From an uncultured Eubacteriales bacterium (lineage in GTDB: Bacteria; Bacillota; Clostridia; Lachnospirales; Lachnospiraceae): DNA of 64,000 nucleotides. The notes below the pieces were generated by a model. The model was not told where the DNA came from. It ran no database searches and worked only from the letters and a program-made list of their open reading frames with translations. The stretch is from NCBI GenBank assembly GCA_900319795.1, contig ONPU01000002.1, positions 1-64,000 of the forward strand, given 5' to 3'. This document shows, piece by piece, positions 15,428-23,787 of this stretch (the stretch's first letter is position 1; the number at the start of each line of letters is the position of its first letter). The translations under genes and the position numbers were made by a program.

Positions 15428-15838
15428 TTACAGATATTTTCGTATTGTCATGATGTTCTGTCCGTCTTTATACTCATAAGACAGCTCATCCATCACCTTT
15501 TTTACCATAAAAATACCGAGCCCGCCAATTTTCCGCTTATGCGCCGGCAGAGTGACATCCGGATCTGCTTTTTCAAGAGGATTATACGGTATACCATGGT
15601 CCTTAAAAACGATACGCACGGCTTTCGGTGACTCCTCAAAATCGATCGAGACCGAAGCATCTCCATTTTCCTTCGGATAAGCATAATTCGCGATATTGAC
15701 GAAAAGCTCTTCGACCGCTACCGCAATCTGAAGCTGATGCTTCATCGGACACCCGTGCCCCTCGAGCTGTTCATCAATGAAATCTCGAACCCTTGTAAAA
15801 TTGGCCAGTGCTGCCTGAACAACCAATTCTTTCATCAT
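15428..15838 (-). CDS. RsbW-like serine kinase / anti-sigma factor ATPase
   Basis: A 136-residue GHKL ATPase of the HATPase_c_2 type, with N-box VAVEELFVNIANYAY, G1 box FKDHGIPYNP and G2 box GGLGIFMVKKVMD. Such proteins bind a sigma factor or other target and phosphorylate a STAS partner. The downstream STAS gene completes a partner-switching pair. Confidence 0.85.
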   Translation of the reverse strand: MMKELVVQAALANFTRVRDFIDEQLEGHGCPMKHQLQIAVAVEELFVNIANYAYPKENGDASVSIDFEESPKAVRIVFKDHGIPYNPLEKADPDVTLPAHKRKIGGLGIFMVKKVMDELSYEYKDGQNIMTIRKYL

Positions 15839-15924
15839 CAGAACCTCTTCGATTCATTTTTGCACATAAAAGGCCGAACGTCAAATAGAAAACGAAGTTT
15901 ATTCCCTGATTATCCGCTGCCCTC

Positions 15925-16482
15925 TTATGACGCGGAGCGGCTGTCGATGAGGCCCGCGCGTGAAAGTACATTTCTCAGAAGAGGACCCGCGGTCCCGTCC
16001 AGAATAATTTTGACAATTGAAGTCGGGATAAACGGAACAACGCAGCCCATGAGAGCTGTCTGAAGAGAGGATCCCGTAAACGCCATAAACCAGAGCGATC
16101 CGAAAGCGTAATTGAGAAGCGCTCCGAGAATCAGGCTTCCCCAAAGATAAGCGGGATTATTCTTCTCCATACCGAAGCCGGCCATATATGCCATCAGAGG
16201 AAAGCTGACAAGGAAGCCTCCGGTCGCTCCGAGAAGGATGCCGATCCCTCCGGTAAAGCCTGCAAATACGGGAACACCAACCGCCCCAATGAGGACATAG
16301 ACCACTGCCGCGAAAAAGCCCCTCTTCCTTCCGAGAACAATTCCGGCCAGAGGCACGGCGAATGTCTGCAGCGTCATCGGTACGCCTGCGGGCATAGGAA
16401 TGCTGATTTGAGCCATTACCGCGATAAGTGAAGTAAACAAACCGATGTAGCAATAATCTCTGATTGTCATTTTGTCCTTCAT
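15925..16482 (-). CDS. bioY: Biotin transporter BioY (S component)
   Basis: A 185-residue membrane protein of the BioY family with AQISIPMPAGVPMTLQTFAV, a signature of biotin ECF transporter substrate-binding components, and about six hydrophobic helices. The start at 16480-16482 follows GGGAGA by 7 bases. The reading frame stays open far upstream, but that part is hydrophilic and unlike the family. No ATPase or T component is adjacent, so it probably uses a shared energising module encoded elsewhere. Confidence 0.9.
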   Translation of the reverse strand: MKDKMTIRDYCYIGLFTSLIAVMAQISIPMPAGVPMTLQTFAVPLAGIVLGRKRGFFAAVVYVLIGAVGVPVFAGFTGGIGILLGATGGFLVSFPLMAYMAGFGMEKNNPAYLWGSLILGALLNYAFGSLWFMAFTGSSLQTALMGCVVPFIPTSIVKIILDGTAGPLLRNVLSRAGLIDSRSAS

Positions 16483-16570
16483 AACTGCTTCTCCCAAAAT
16501 TTTATATCTTTCCGAACAGAGCTTCATTATATGCAATCCGGGCCTTTTTTGCAATATTTTACGGGGCAGA

Positions 16571-16600
16571 AAAAGAGAACCGGTCCTCCCGGTTCCCTTT
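16571..16600. terminator. Bidirectional-looking terminator
   Basis: GAACCGG (16577-16583) pairs with CCGGTTC (16589-16595), with A-runs on the left and T-runs on the right, so it would work for leftward transcripts from the alcohol dehydrogenase gene. Confidence 0.75.
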
Positions 16601-16645
16601 TTACATCCGTTGTAATAAGCATTCGTAAACCCGTAAGCCTCACAA

Positions 16646-17791
16646 TTACATGAGCATGCGGAACATCTCGATAACCTGATCCTTTGTCGCTTCTCTCGGG
16701 TTGCCCGGATAGCAGGCATCTGCCAGAGCGTCATCAGCCAGGATGCTGAGATCTTCTTCACGGATCTTCTCGTTCTTGGTCGGGATGCCGACATCGATGG
16801 AGAGCTGCTTGACGGCGGCAATCGCTGCGTCACGATATTCTTCCTGGCTCATCTCATCAACGCCTTCAACGCCGAATACGCGGGCGATCTCTCTGTACTT
16901 TTCGCCTGTGTAGTCACGGTTGAATTCCATGGAAATCGGCAGGAACATCGCGCATGCGACACCGTGCGGTGTGTCATAGTGAGCGGAAAGCGTATGGGCC
17001 ATGGCGTGGTCAATTCCGAGACCTACGTTGGAGAATCCCATACCCGCGATATACTGTGCCATCGCCATCATTCTGCGGCCTTCCGCTTCATTGGCAACAG
17101 CTCCGCGAAGGTTATTGGCGATCATCTTGATCGCTTCAAGATGAAGCATATCGGTAAGTTCCCACGCTCCTCTTGTGGTATAGCCTTCGATCGCGTGTGT
17201 CAGAGCGTCCATACCTGTGGAAGCTGTCAGGCCCTTCGGCATGGAGGACATCATATCCGGGTCGACCACTGCGATATACGGAATGTCATTCGTGTCGACG
17301 CAGACGAACTTTCTGGTCTTTTCGACGTCAGTCACGACATAGTTGATTGTAACTTCCGCTGCTGTTCCGGCTGTTGTCGGAACGGCGATTGTCGGAACGG
17401 CGTGCTTGACGGTCGGAGCTACACCTTCAAGAGAACGGACATCCGCGAATTCCGGGTTCTCGATAATGATACCGATCGCCTTAGCCGTATCCATAGAGGA
17501 ACCGCCTCCGATCGCTACGATCGCGTCAGCGCCGCAGGCCTTAAATGCTTCTACGCCGTTCTTGACATTTTCAATCGTCGGATTCGGCTTAATATCGGAA
17601 TAAACCGTATAGCTGATGCCGGCTTCGTCAAGAAGATCGGTCACTTTCGCCGTGACGCCGAATTTGATCAGGTCCGGATCGGAAGCCACGAAGATATGCT
17701 TATATCCGCCTCTTTGAATTTCGGGAACGATTTCCTTGATTGCGCCTGCTCCATGATAAGAAATGTTATTAAGTACAATTCTGTTTGCCAT
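16646..17791 (-). CDS. Iron-containing alcohol dehydrogenase (FucO/lactaldehyde reductase-like)
   Basis: A 381-residue group III alcohol dehydrogenase. The NAD-binding region contains AIGGGSSMDTAKAI; the metal site appears in GMDALTHAIEGYTT and GLGIDHAMAHTLSAHYDTPH, which supply the His and Asp ligands of the family. The closest pattern is lactaldehyde reductase/1,2-propanediol dehydrogenase, but substrate cannot be fixed from sequence. It would reduce an aldehyde with NADH as an electron sink. It is monocistronic, with AAGGAGGA before the ATG and an extended -10 (TGTTACAAT) upstream. Confidence 0.9.
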   Translation of the reverse strand: MANRIVLNNISYHGAGAIKEIVPEIQRGGYKHIFVASDPDLIKFGVTAKVTDLLDEAGISYTVYSDIKPNPTIENVKNGVEAFKACGADAIVAIGGGSSMDTAKAIGIIIENPEFADVRSLEGVAPTVKHAVPTIAVPTTAGTAAEVTINYVVTDVEKTRKFVCVDTNDIPYIAVVDPDMMSSMPKGLTASTGMDALTHAIEGYTTRGAWELTDMLHLEAIKMIANNLRGAVANEAEGRRMMAMAQYIAGMGFSNVGLGIDHAMAHTLSAHYDTPHGVACAMFLPISMEFNRDYTGEKYREIARVFGVEGVDEMSQEEYRDAAIAAVKQLSIDVGIPTKNEKIREEDLSILADDALADACYPGNPREATKDQVIEMFRMLM

Positions 17792-17996
17792 CTTATTGGT
17801 TCCTCCTTCTATTCAGGGTGTCTCCCCTGACAATATCAAAGTGTATTGTAACACAAAAAATCAGGAGTGGACTCAATCAGATTTACGATTTACAAAGTTT
17901 TTATAAAATCGCGTCGCTGACATGCCAGGATTGAGATTCCGGGCGGAATCATGTAAAATAACGACAGTAGAATATACGGTTAAGGAGGAAAGACAA

Positions 17997-18791
17997 ATGC
18001 TTTCGAATCCGAAGAAAACAAAGGATGAAATCGTCCAGTGGATCAGAGATTATTTTGCATCGAACGGACCGGCGTGCTCCGCTGTCATCGGCATTTCCGG
18101 CGGTAAGGATTCGAGCATTGCCGCCGCCCTTTGCGCGGAAGCGCTCGGACCGGAACGCGTAATCGGCGTCCTGATGCCTAACGGGGAGCAGAGCGACATT
18201 TCCGATTCAAGGGAACTGGTCCGCCACCTCGGCATTCCCTCCTGCGAACTCAATATAGGCGAAGCGTTCACCGCCATGAAAAAGATGCTCGAGACGAATA
18301 AGGAGCTGCTTACTTCCTGCGGTACGGACGAACTGACCAAGGATGCCCGGATCAATCTTCCGCCCCGCCTTCGCATGACGACTCTCTACGCTGTCGGACA
18401 GATGCTTCCGAACGGCGGCCGCGTCGTCAATACCTGCAACATGTCCGAAGACTATGTCGGCTACTCTACGAAATACGGAGACGCGGCCGGCGATTTCAGC
18501 CCTCTTTCGGGTCTTCTCGTGCACGAAGTCCGTCAGATCGGCCGTGAAATGGGTCTTCCGTCACACCTGATCGAAAAGACTCCTTCGGACGGGCTTTCCG
18601 GACTTTCCGATGAAGACAAGCTGGGCTTCACCTATGCCGCCCTTGACGAATATATCCTCACCGGCGTCTGCCCGGATCCCGATGCCAAGGCGAAAATCGA
18701 CAGGCTTCATATGCTGAATCTCCATAAACTGCGCGTCCTTCCGCGCTATATCCCGGAAGAAAACGCGGAAAAGCGGATCATAGACCGCTGA
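17997..18791 (+). CDS. nadE: NH3-dependent NAD+ synthetase
   Basis: A 264-residue synthetase with the PP-loop GISGGKDSSIAAALC, which converts nicotinic acid adenine dinucleotide to NAD+ with ammonia and ATP. It lacks the N-terminal glutaminase domain of the long NadE form. The start follows TAAGGAGGAAAGACAA directly; the reading frame extends 25 codons further upstream without family resemblance. dusB follows 13 bases later. Confidence 0.93.
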   Translation: MLSNPKKTKDEIVQWIRDYFASNGPACSAVIGISGGKDSSIAAALCAEALGPERVIGVLMPNGEQSDISDSRELVRHLGIPSCELNIGEAFTAMKKMLETNKELLTSCGTDELTKDARINLPPRLRMTTLYAVGQMLPNGGRVVNTCNMSEDYVGYSTKYGDAAGDFSPLSGLLVHEVRQIGREMGLPSHLIEKTPSDGLSGLSDEDKLGFTYAALDEYILTGVCPDPDAKAKIDRLHMLNLHKLRVLPRYIPEENAEKRIIDR

Positions 18792-18804
18792 TATTCTTTG
18801 TAAA

Positions 18805-19803
18805 ATGACACCTCAGATCGGATCACTGAAACTGAAAAATCCCATGGTTCTGGGACCGATGGCCGGCGTGACAGACCGGCCTTTTCGCGTTCTCTGCCAT
18901 GAAATGGGCGCGGCGCTTACTTCAATGGAAATGGTAAGCGCGAACGCGCTGAAATACAACAATCGGAAAACATTTGACTTTATCGATATCTCCGAAGAAG
19001 AGCACCCGGTCTCCCTTCAGCTGTTCGGACCGGATCCGGATACATTTTCCATCGCGATCGAAAAGCTCGTTTCCGTTCCCTATGACGTCCTCGACATCAA
19101 CATGGGATGTCCGATGCCGAAGATCGTCAAAAACGGAGAAGGATGCGCCCTTATGAGGGATCCGCTCAGAGCGGAAGCCATTGTGGCCCGGTGCGTCAGC
19201 CAGACCGCCCGCCCGGTCACCGTCAAGATTCGTGCCGGATTCAACGATCAGGAAATCAACGCGGTCGAACTGGCCATGCGCCTTGAAAACGCGGGTGCCG
19301 CGGCCATCGCCGTACATGGCCGTACAAGGGAACAGTATTATACCGGAAAAGCGGACTGGAATATCATACGAAAAGTAAAGGAAGCGGTCTCCATCCCGGT
19401 GATCGGAAACGGGGATGTCCGCTCGGGCGCCGATGCCGTCCGCATGATGGAGGAGACAGGATGCGACTTCGTCATGATCTCGAGGGCGGCCGAAGGAAAT
19501 CCATGGATTTTCAGGGAAGCCGCTGCCGCGTGTGCCGCATGGAAACAGAACGGAACCCTGAGGAAAGAGGATCTTCCGGCCCCGCCGACCCTTGAGGAAG
19601 TTTATAAAATGATGCTGCGGCATGCCCGCGCCCAGGTCGATACAAAAAATGCTGCCGTCGCCGTCCTGCAGATGCGGAAACACATCGCCTGGTATACCAG
19701 CGGCCTGCCCGGTTCGGCGGCATTGAGAGCCCGGATCAACACCGCCTCTTCCTATGAAGAACTGGCGGAAATGCTGGCGGAATGGTACCGGGACGTCTCA
19801 TAA
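18805..19803 (+). CDS. dusB: tRNA-dihydrouridine synthase (DusB type)
   Basis: A 332-residue FMN-dependent TIM-barrel enzyme that reduces uridine to dihydrouridine in tRNA. Family motifs are seen: LGPMAGVTDRPFRVLC at the N-terminus, INMGCPMPKIVKNGEGCALM with the catalytic Cys, AVHGRTREQYYTGKADW and VIGNGDVRS. It lies 13 bases after nadE and probably shares its transcript. The ribosome binding site is weak, which fits reinitiation from nadE. Confidence 0.93.
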   Translation: MTPQIGSLKLKNPMVLGPMAGVTDRPFRVLCHEMGAALTSMEMVSANALKYNNRKTFDFIDISEEEHPVSLQLFGPDPDTFSIAIEKLVSVPYDVLDINMGCPMPKIVKNGEGCALMRDPLRAEAIVARCVSQTARPVTVKIRAGFNDQEINAVELAMRLENAGAAAIAVHGRTREQYYTGKADWNIIRKVKEAVSIPVIGNGDVRSGADAVRMMEETGCDFVMISRAAEGNPWIFREAAAACAAWKQNGTLRKEDLPAPPTLEEVYKMMLRHARAQVDTKNAAVAVLQMRKHIAWYTSGLPGSAALRARINTASSYEELAEMLAEWYRDVS

Positions 19804-19842
19804 TCCGGGCCATTTCCGCGCCCGTCTTAACATTTTTTTCAC

Positions 19843-19871
19843 TGGACACTTATTTCCCGTTCGGGGATAAT
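19843..19871 (+). promoter_or_regulatory. Sigma-70-type promoter
   Basis: TGGACA (19843-19848), a 17-base spacer and GATAAT (19866-19871) lie 56 bases before the exported-protein start. Confidence 0.6.
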
Positions 19872-19927
19872 GGTAACATGGTATGTTTGAAAGACGACAT
19901 TTTACATAAGAAAGGGGCTGACCGTTC

Positions 19928-21301
19928 ATGAAAAAATCGCTTACGGCACTTACAATCGGCACGGCGGTTTTCTCCGTTCTGATCGGCGGCTTCGTATCGC
20001 TGCGTCTGAGGACGGACAGATCTGTTCCTTCTTTTGTCTATTCCTCAGCGTCTCAAACCGAAAAGAAATCTTCCGTTTCCCCATTGAAGACCATCAAGGG
20101 CGATCTTTTTGACGACTGGTCCGCGATCGGTGCGAATTACAGCGGGGCGTATCTGCCACTCAGCTATCTCGACCTGAACATCTCGGTCCGGCTGAACAAG
20201 GACGGGACGATCCTTATGGGCAATGAAAATGAAGTCTACACCGGAACCTGGACCGAAGAAAAGGGAACGCTCATTCTCAAGGAAGACGGGTACGACGATA
20301 CCTTCAAATGCCGCTACGACGAGAAAGCCGACCATCTTCTCATCACTTATAAAACGGAAGATGGAGAAACGGAATTTGTCATGGCCAGAAAAGGATCGGA
20401 TGAAGTAAAAGAGGCTCAGGAAGCATTGAAGGAAGCCAGAAAAGCGGCCAAAGAAGAAAATGCGAAAGAAGCCTCCGGCCCGGTCACACTTCCCGCACCG
20501 GACGACGCCGTCATTTACGAGACCGATTCCGCCGTCCTGTTTGACAAGGAAAACATCAAGGCGTCTCTCGATTCGAAAATCGTTCTGTCCGAAACGGAAG
20601 GAGCCTATTTTACAATACAGGCAGACAACGGCAATGACTACTCGATCGCCCTGGCCATGCTCGACGATCATTTTTACATCAATGATTTCAAGCTTCCCTG
20701 TGTGCCCGTGGAACAGAGCAACGAGATTGAAGCAAACACTTCCAAGGCAACGGTTCTCTTCCATGTGCCTTCCGAATATCTCCGCCTCTACGGAATTAAA
20801 GAGATCGCGAAGCTGGAATTCATCATGTATGCCCAGAATACCGATGATTTCAGCGGCACTCCCGTTGACTCCGATCTGGTCACGGTCACCTGCGGCGAAG
20901 AGGCGGAGCAGGCAGATCTTTCGAAAGAGCTGCAGCCTTCCTACGATGTCGGCGGAATTATCATAGCCTACGGAGGGGAGAACGCGATCGACGAAGACGA
21001 CGAGGAATTCCTCTATCCGTTCTATATTTATCTGGAAAATAATACGGATCATCCCGTGTCGATCATCCCGGACTCCTCTTTCGTCAACGAAACGGAAATT
21101 CCGCTGATCATGTTCGAGCACCTGCTTCCCGGAAAGAAAACCATGGCGAGAGTCTTTCTTGAGAAGACGGAAGCCGAAAAGGAAGACATCAGTACCGTCG
21201 AAACCCTCGTCGCAAGTTTCGACATACTCAACGAAAATGATTACACCGATTTCAGTACGGACCTCCTCCCCTTAAAGGAAGATCCGGAAGAAGCGGAATA
21301 A
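19928..21301 (+). CDS. Exported protein of unknown function
   Basis: A 457-residue protein with a short basic N-terminus and one hydrophobic segment (about residues 5-25), so it is probably secreted or membrane-anchored; no lipobox Cys is present. Residues about 60-150 have strand-rich patterns with repeated Gly-Thr (TGTWTEEKGTLILKEDGYDDTF), like small lipocalin-type beta domains in Firmicutes lipoproteins. Residues about 155-180 are an Ala/Glu/Lys-rich helical linker. The rest is acidic and beta-rich. I do not recognise the family. It has its own promoter and an AAAGGGG site 11 bases before the ATG. Confidence 0.7.
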   Translation: MKKSLTALTIGTAVFSVLIGGFVSLRLRTDRSVPSFVYSSASQTEKKSSVSPLKTIKGDLFDDWSAIGANYSGAYLPLSYLDLNISVRLNKDGTILMGNENEVYTGTWTEEKGTLILKEDGYDDTFKCRYDEKADHLLITYKTEDGETEFVMARKGSDEVKEAQEALKEARKAAKEENAKEASGPVTLPAPDDAVIYETDSAVLFDKENIKASLDSKIVLSETEGAYFTIQADNGNDYSIALAMLDDHFYINDFKLPCVPVEQSNEIEANTSKATVLFHVPSEYLRLYGIKEIAKLEFIMYAQNTDDFSGTPVDSDLVTVTCGEEAEQADLSKELQPSYDVGGIIIAYGGENAIDEDDEEFLYPFYIYLENNTDHPVSIIPDSSFVNETEIPLIMFEHLLPGKKTMARVFLEKTEAEKEDISTVETLVASFDILNENDYTDFSTDLLPLKEDPEEAE

Positions 21302-21357
21302 CAGATCATAAACAATCAACCCGTTTGCAGCATGAATAGAGTTTGGAGGTATTGTAG

Positions 21358-23787
21358 ATGAAGATGGAAGCCCACGAAAAAGAACATTTGAAAGCAATCC
21401 GCAAATATCTTCCGGAGTGCACCGTCCTTCTTCGGTCCGACGGTTCATTTCCGCTTCCGGGACCCGGTGAGATCGCCGCGTTCGGAAACGGTGTCCGCCA
21501 TACAATCAAAGGCGGGACCGGCTCCGGCAACGTCAATTCCCATTTTGTAATCAATGTCGAAGAAGGGCTCGAGAAAGCGGGCTTTATTATCACATCCAAA
21601 AAATGGCTCGACAGCTATGACGAAATCCTTAAAAAAGCTCAGAAAGACTTTAAATTATCCATTTACAAGAGCTCACTGAAGAAACTGTCCATTCCCGTAA
21701 TGGAAGGCTTCGGCAAAACCATGCCCGAGCCGGAATACTCTCTTCCGCTTGAAGGGTCCGGAGAAGCCGCCGTCTACGTTCTTTCAAGAATCTGCGGCGA
21801 AGGTTCCGACAGAAAAGCCGTAAAGGGCGATCTTCTTCTGACCGACACCGAAATCCGGGACATCCAGGCTCTTCAGCGCAGCTATAAATACTTCATGCTC
21901 GTTCTGAATACCGGCGGACCGGTTGATCTTTCACCGCTTCATGATGTCAAAAACATCCTGTTCCTGTCACAGCTCGGCGTAGATACCGGGTATATCCTGG
22001 CTTCGATCCTTCTCGGAAGAATGTATCCTTCCGGTAAACTGACTACATCCTGGGCCGCTCCCAAAGATTTTTCCGATATCGGAGAGTTCGGCAATCTGGA
22101 TGACACCTGCTACAATGAAGGAATCTATGTAGGCTACCGCTATTATGACGCGGTCGGAAAAACACCGCTCTTCCCGTTTGGCTTCGGCCTCGGATACACC
22201 GACTTCGAACTCGGCAATGAAAGCGTGACGCTTGACGGCGAACTGGTTACCGTGAGCGTTGAAGTGGAAAACACCGGTTCCTTCAACGGTAAGGAAACCG
22301 TCCAGATCTACGTCTCCCGTCCGGAGACGAAGCTCGATCATCCGGTCAAGGAACTCATTGCCTACGCGAAAACGGGAGAACTGAAGCCGGGAGAAAAAGA
22401 GACGGTCACCATTTCCTTCCCGATTCAGGATGCCGTCTCTTACGATCCGGAATCCGCCGCCTGGATTCTGGAAGCAGGTGATTACGTACTGAGAGCCGGA
22501 ACCAGCTCCGCGGATACTTCGCCGCTCTGCATTCTTCATGTCGAGGAGGAATTCCGTGTTCTCCAGGTGAAAAACGCCTTCGGAGATCCCGGCTTCACGG
22601 ACTGGAAACCGGCCGAAAGACCGGCTTGGGAGCTCCCGGACGGACTTGAAATACTGGATGTGGATCTGTCCGCTCTGAGTACACAGACGGTTGCCTACGA
22701 TTACGCGGAAGAGGTCGACCCCGTGGTCGAAGCGATGACCGACGAGGAACTCGCCTATCTTTCAATCGGGCATTTTTCCGACGGCGGAGGCCTTCAGTCC
22801 ATCATCGGCAATGCGGCTCAGGACGTCGCGGGCGCTGCGGGCGAAACCAGCACGCGTTTCCGTGACAGGGGAATCGGGGCTCTTATTATGGCAGACGGCC
22901 CGGCCGGCTTAAGACTGACGAAGGATTATTTCCTCGATGAAAACGGAGTGCCTCAGGGCATCGGCTCTCCCCTGCCGGAAGATATGGTAAAAATCCTTCC
23001 CGCGTTCATCGAAACCATCATGGAAAACTCGTCCAGAAGAAAAGTGGACCAGAATACAGAAATCCTGCACCAGTACTGCACCGCTGTTCCGATCGGAACC
23101 GCGATCGCGCAAAGCTGGAACCTGAACATTCCCGAGATCATGGGTGACATCATCGGTACCGAAATGGAGAAGTACGGCATTCATCTGTGGCTCGCGCCGG
23201 CTCTCAACATTCACCGGAACGTCCTGTGCGGCAGAAATTTCGAATACTACTCGGAAGATCCGCTGATCAGCGGTCTTGTAGCCGCCGCGATCACAAAGGG
23301 CGTGCAGAAGCATCCGGCATGCGGTACGACCATCAAGCACTTTGCGGCCAACTCACAGGAGCGCAACAGACTTGCCAACAACTCTGTCGTAAGTGAACGT
23401 GCCCTTCGTGAAATCTATCTGAAGGGATTCGAGATCTGCATCCGGGATTCACAGCCCAAAGCGATCATGACTTCCTACAATCTGATTAACGGCACACATA
23501 CTTCCGAAAGAAGAGATCTGAACATCGACGTGCTTCGTTCCGAATTCGGCTTCAAAGGTCTCAATATGACAGACTGGGTCATTGCCGCCATGGCGGAAAG
23601 AGGACATGCCCATGACACCGCCGTCTGCTGGAAGACCCTGAAAGCCGGAGGAAGCATCTATATGCCGGGTTCCAAGGACGATTTCAACGGCGTGATGAAG
23701 GCACTTGAGGACGGCAGCATGACCCGCTCAGAGCTCGAGCAAAGCGCCGCCTGCGTCTATAATACCGTCAAAGAGTTCGGTCTATGA
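21358..23787 (+). CDS. Glycoside hydrolase family 3 beta-glucosidase, domain-permuted
   Basis: An 809-residue GH3 enzyme whose domains come in the reverse of the usual order. The C-terminal-type alpha/beta sandwich (VLLRSDGSFPLPGPGEIAAFG, FPFGFGLGYTDFELG) and the fibronectin-III-like domain (VSVEVENTGSFNGKETVQIY) come first. The catalytic barrel (LMADGPAGLR, GRNFEYYSEDPLISG, TIKHFAANSQERNR) comes last, with the nucleophile Asp in LNMTDWVIAAM near residue 739. Permuted GH3 enzymes are known from rumen and gut Clostridia. There is no signal peptide, so it would act on imported oligosaccharides. TTTGGAGG precedes the ATG; its end overlaps the next gene by 4 bases. Confidence 0.9.
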   Translation: MKMEAHEKEHLKAIRKYLPECTVLLRSDGSFPLPGPGEIAAFGNGVRHTIKGGTGSGNVNSHFVINVEEGLEKAGFIITSKKWLDSYDEILKKAQKDFKLSIYKSSLKKLSIPVMEGFGKTMPEPEYSLPLEGSGEAAVYVLSRICGEGSDRKAVKGDLLLTDTEIRDIQALQRSYKYFMLVLNTGGPVDLSPLHDVKNILFLSQLGVDTGYILASILLGRMYPSGKLTTSWAAPKDFSDIGEFGNLDDTCYNEGIYVGYRYYDAVGKTPLFPFGFGLGYTDFELGNESVTLDGELVTVSVEVENTGSFNGKETVQIYVSRPETKLDHPVKELIAYAKTGELKPGEKETVTISFPIQDAVSYDPESAAWILEAGDYVLRAGTSSADTSPLCILHVEEEFRVLQVKNAFGDPGFTDWKPAERPAWELPDGLEILDVDLSALSTQTVAYDYAEEVDPVVEAMTDEELAYLSIGHFSDGGGLQSIIGNAAQDVAGAAGETSTRFRDRGIGALIMADGPAGLRLTKDYFLDENGVPQGIGSPLPEDMVKILPAFIETIMENSSRRKVDQNTEILHQYCTAVPIGTAIAQSWNLNIPEIMGDIIGTEMEKYGIHLWLAPALNIHRNVLCGRNFEYYSEDPLISGLVAAAITKGVQKHPACGTTIKHFAANSQERNRLANNSVVSERALREIYLKGFEICIRDSQPKAIMTSYNLINGTHTSERRDLNIDVLRSEFGFKGLNMTDWVIAAMAERGHAHDTAVCWKTLKAGGSIYMPGSKDDFNGVMKALEDGSMTRSELEQSAACVYNTVKEFGL

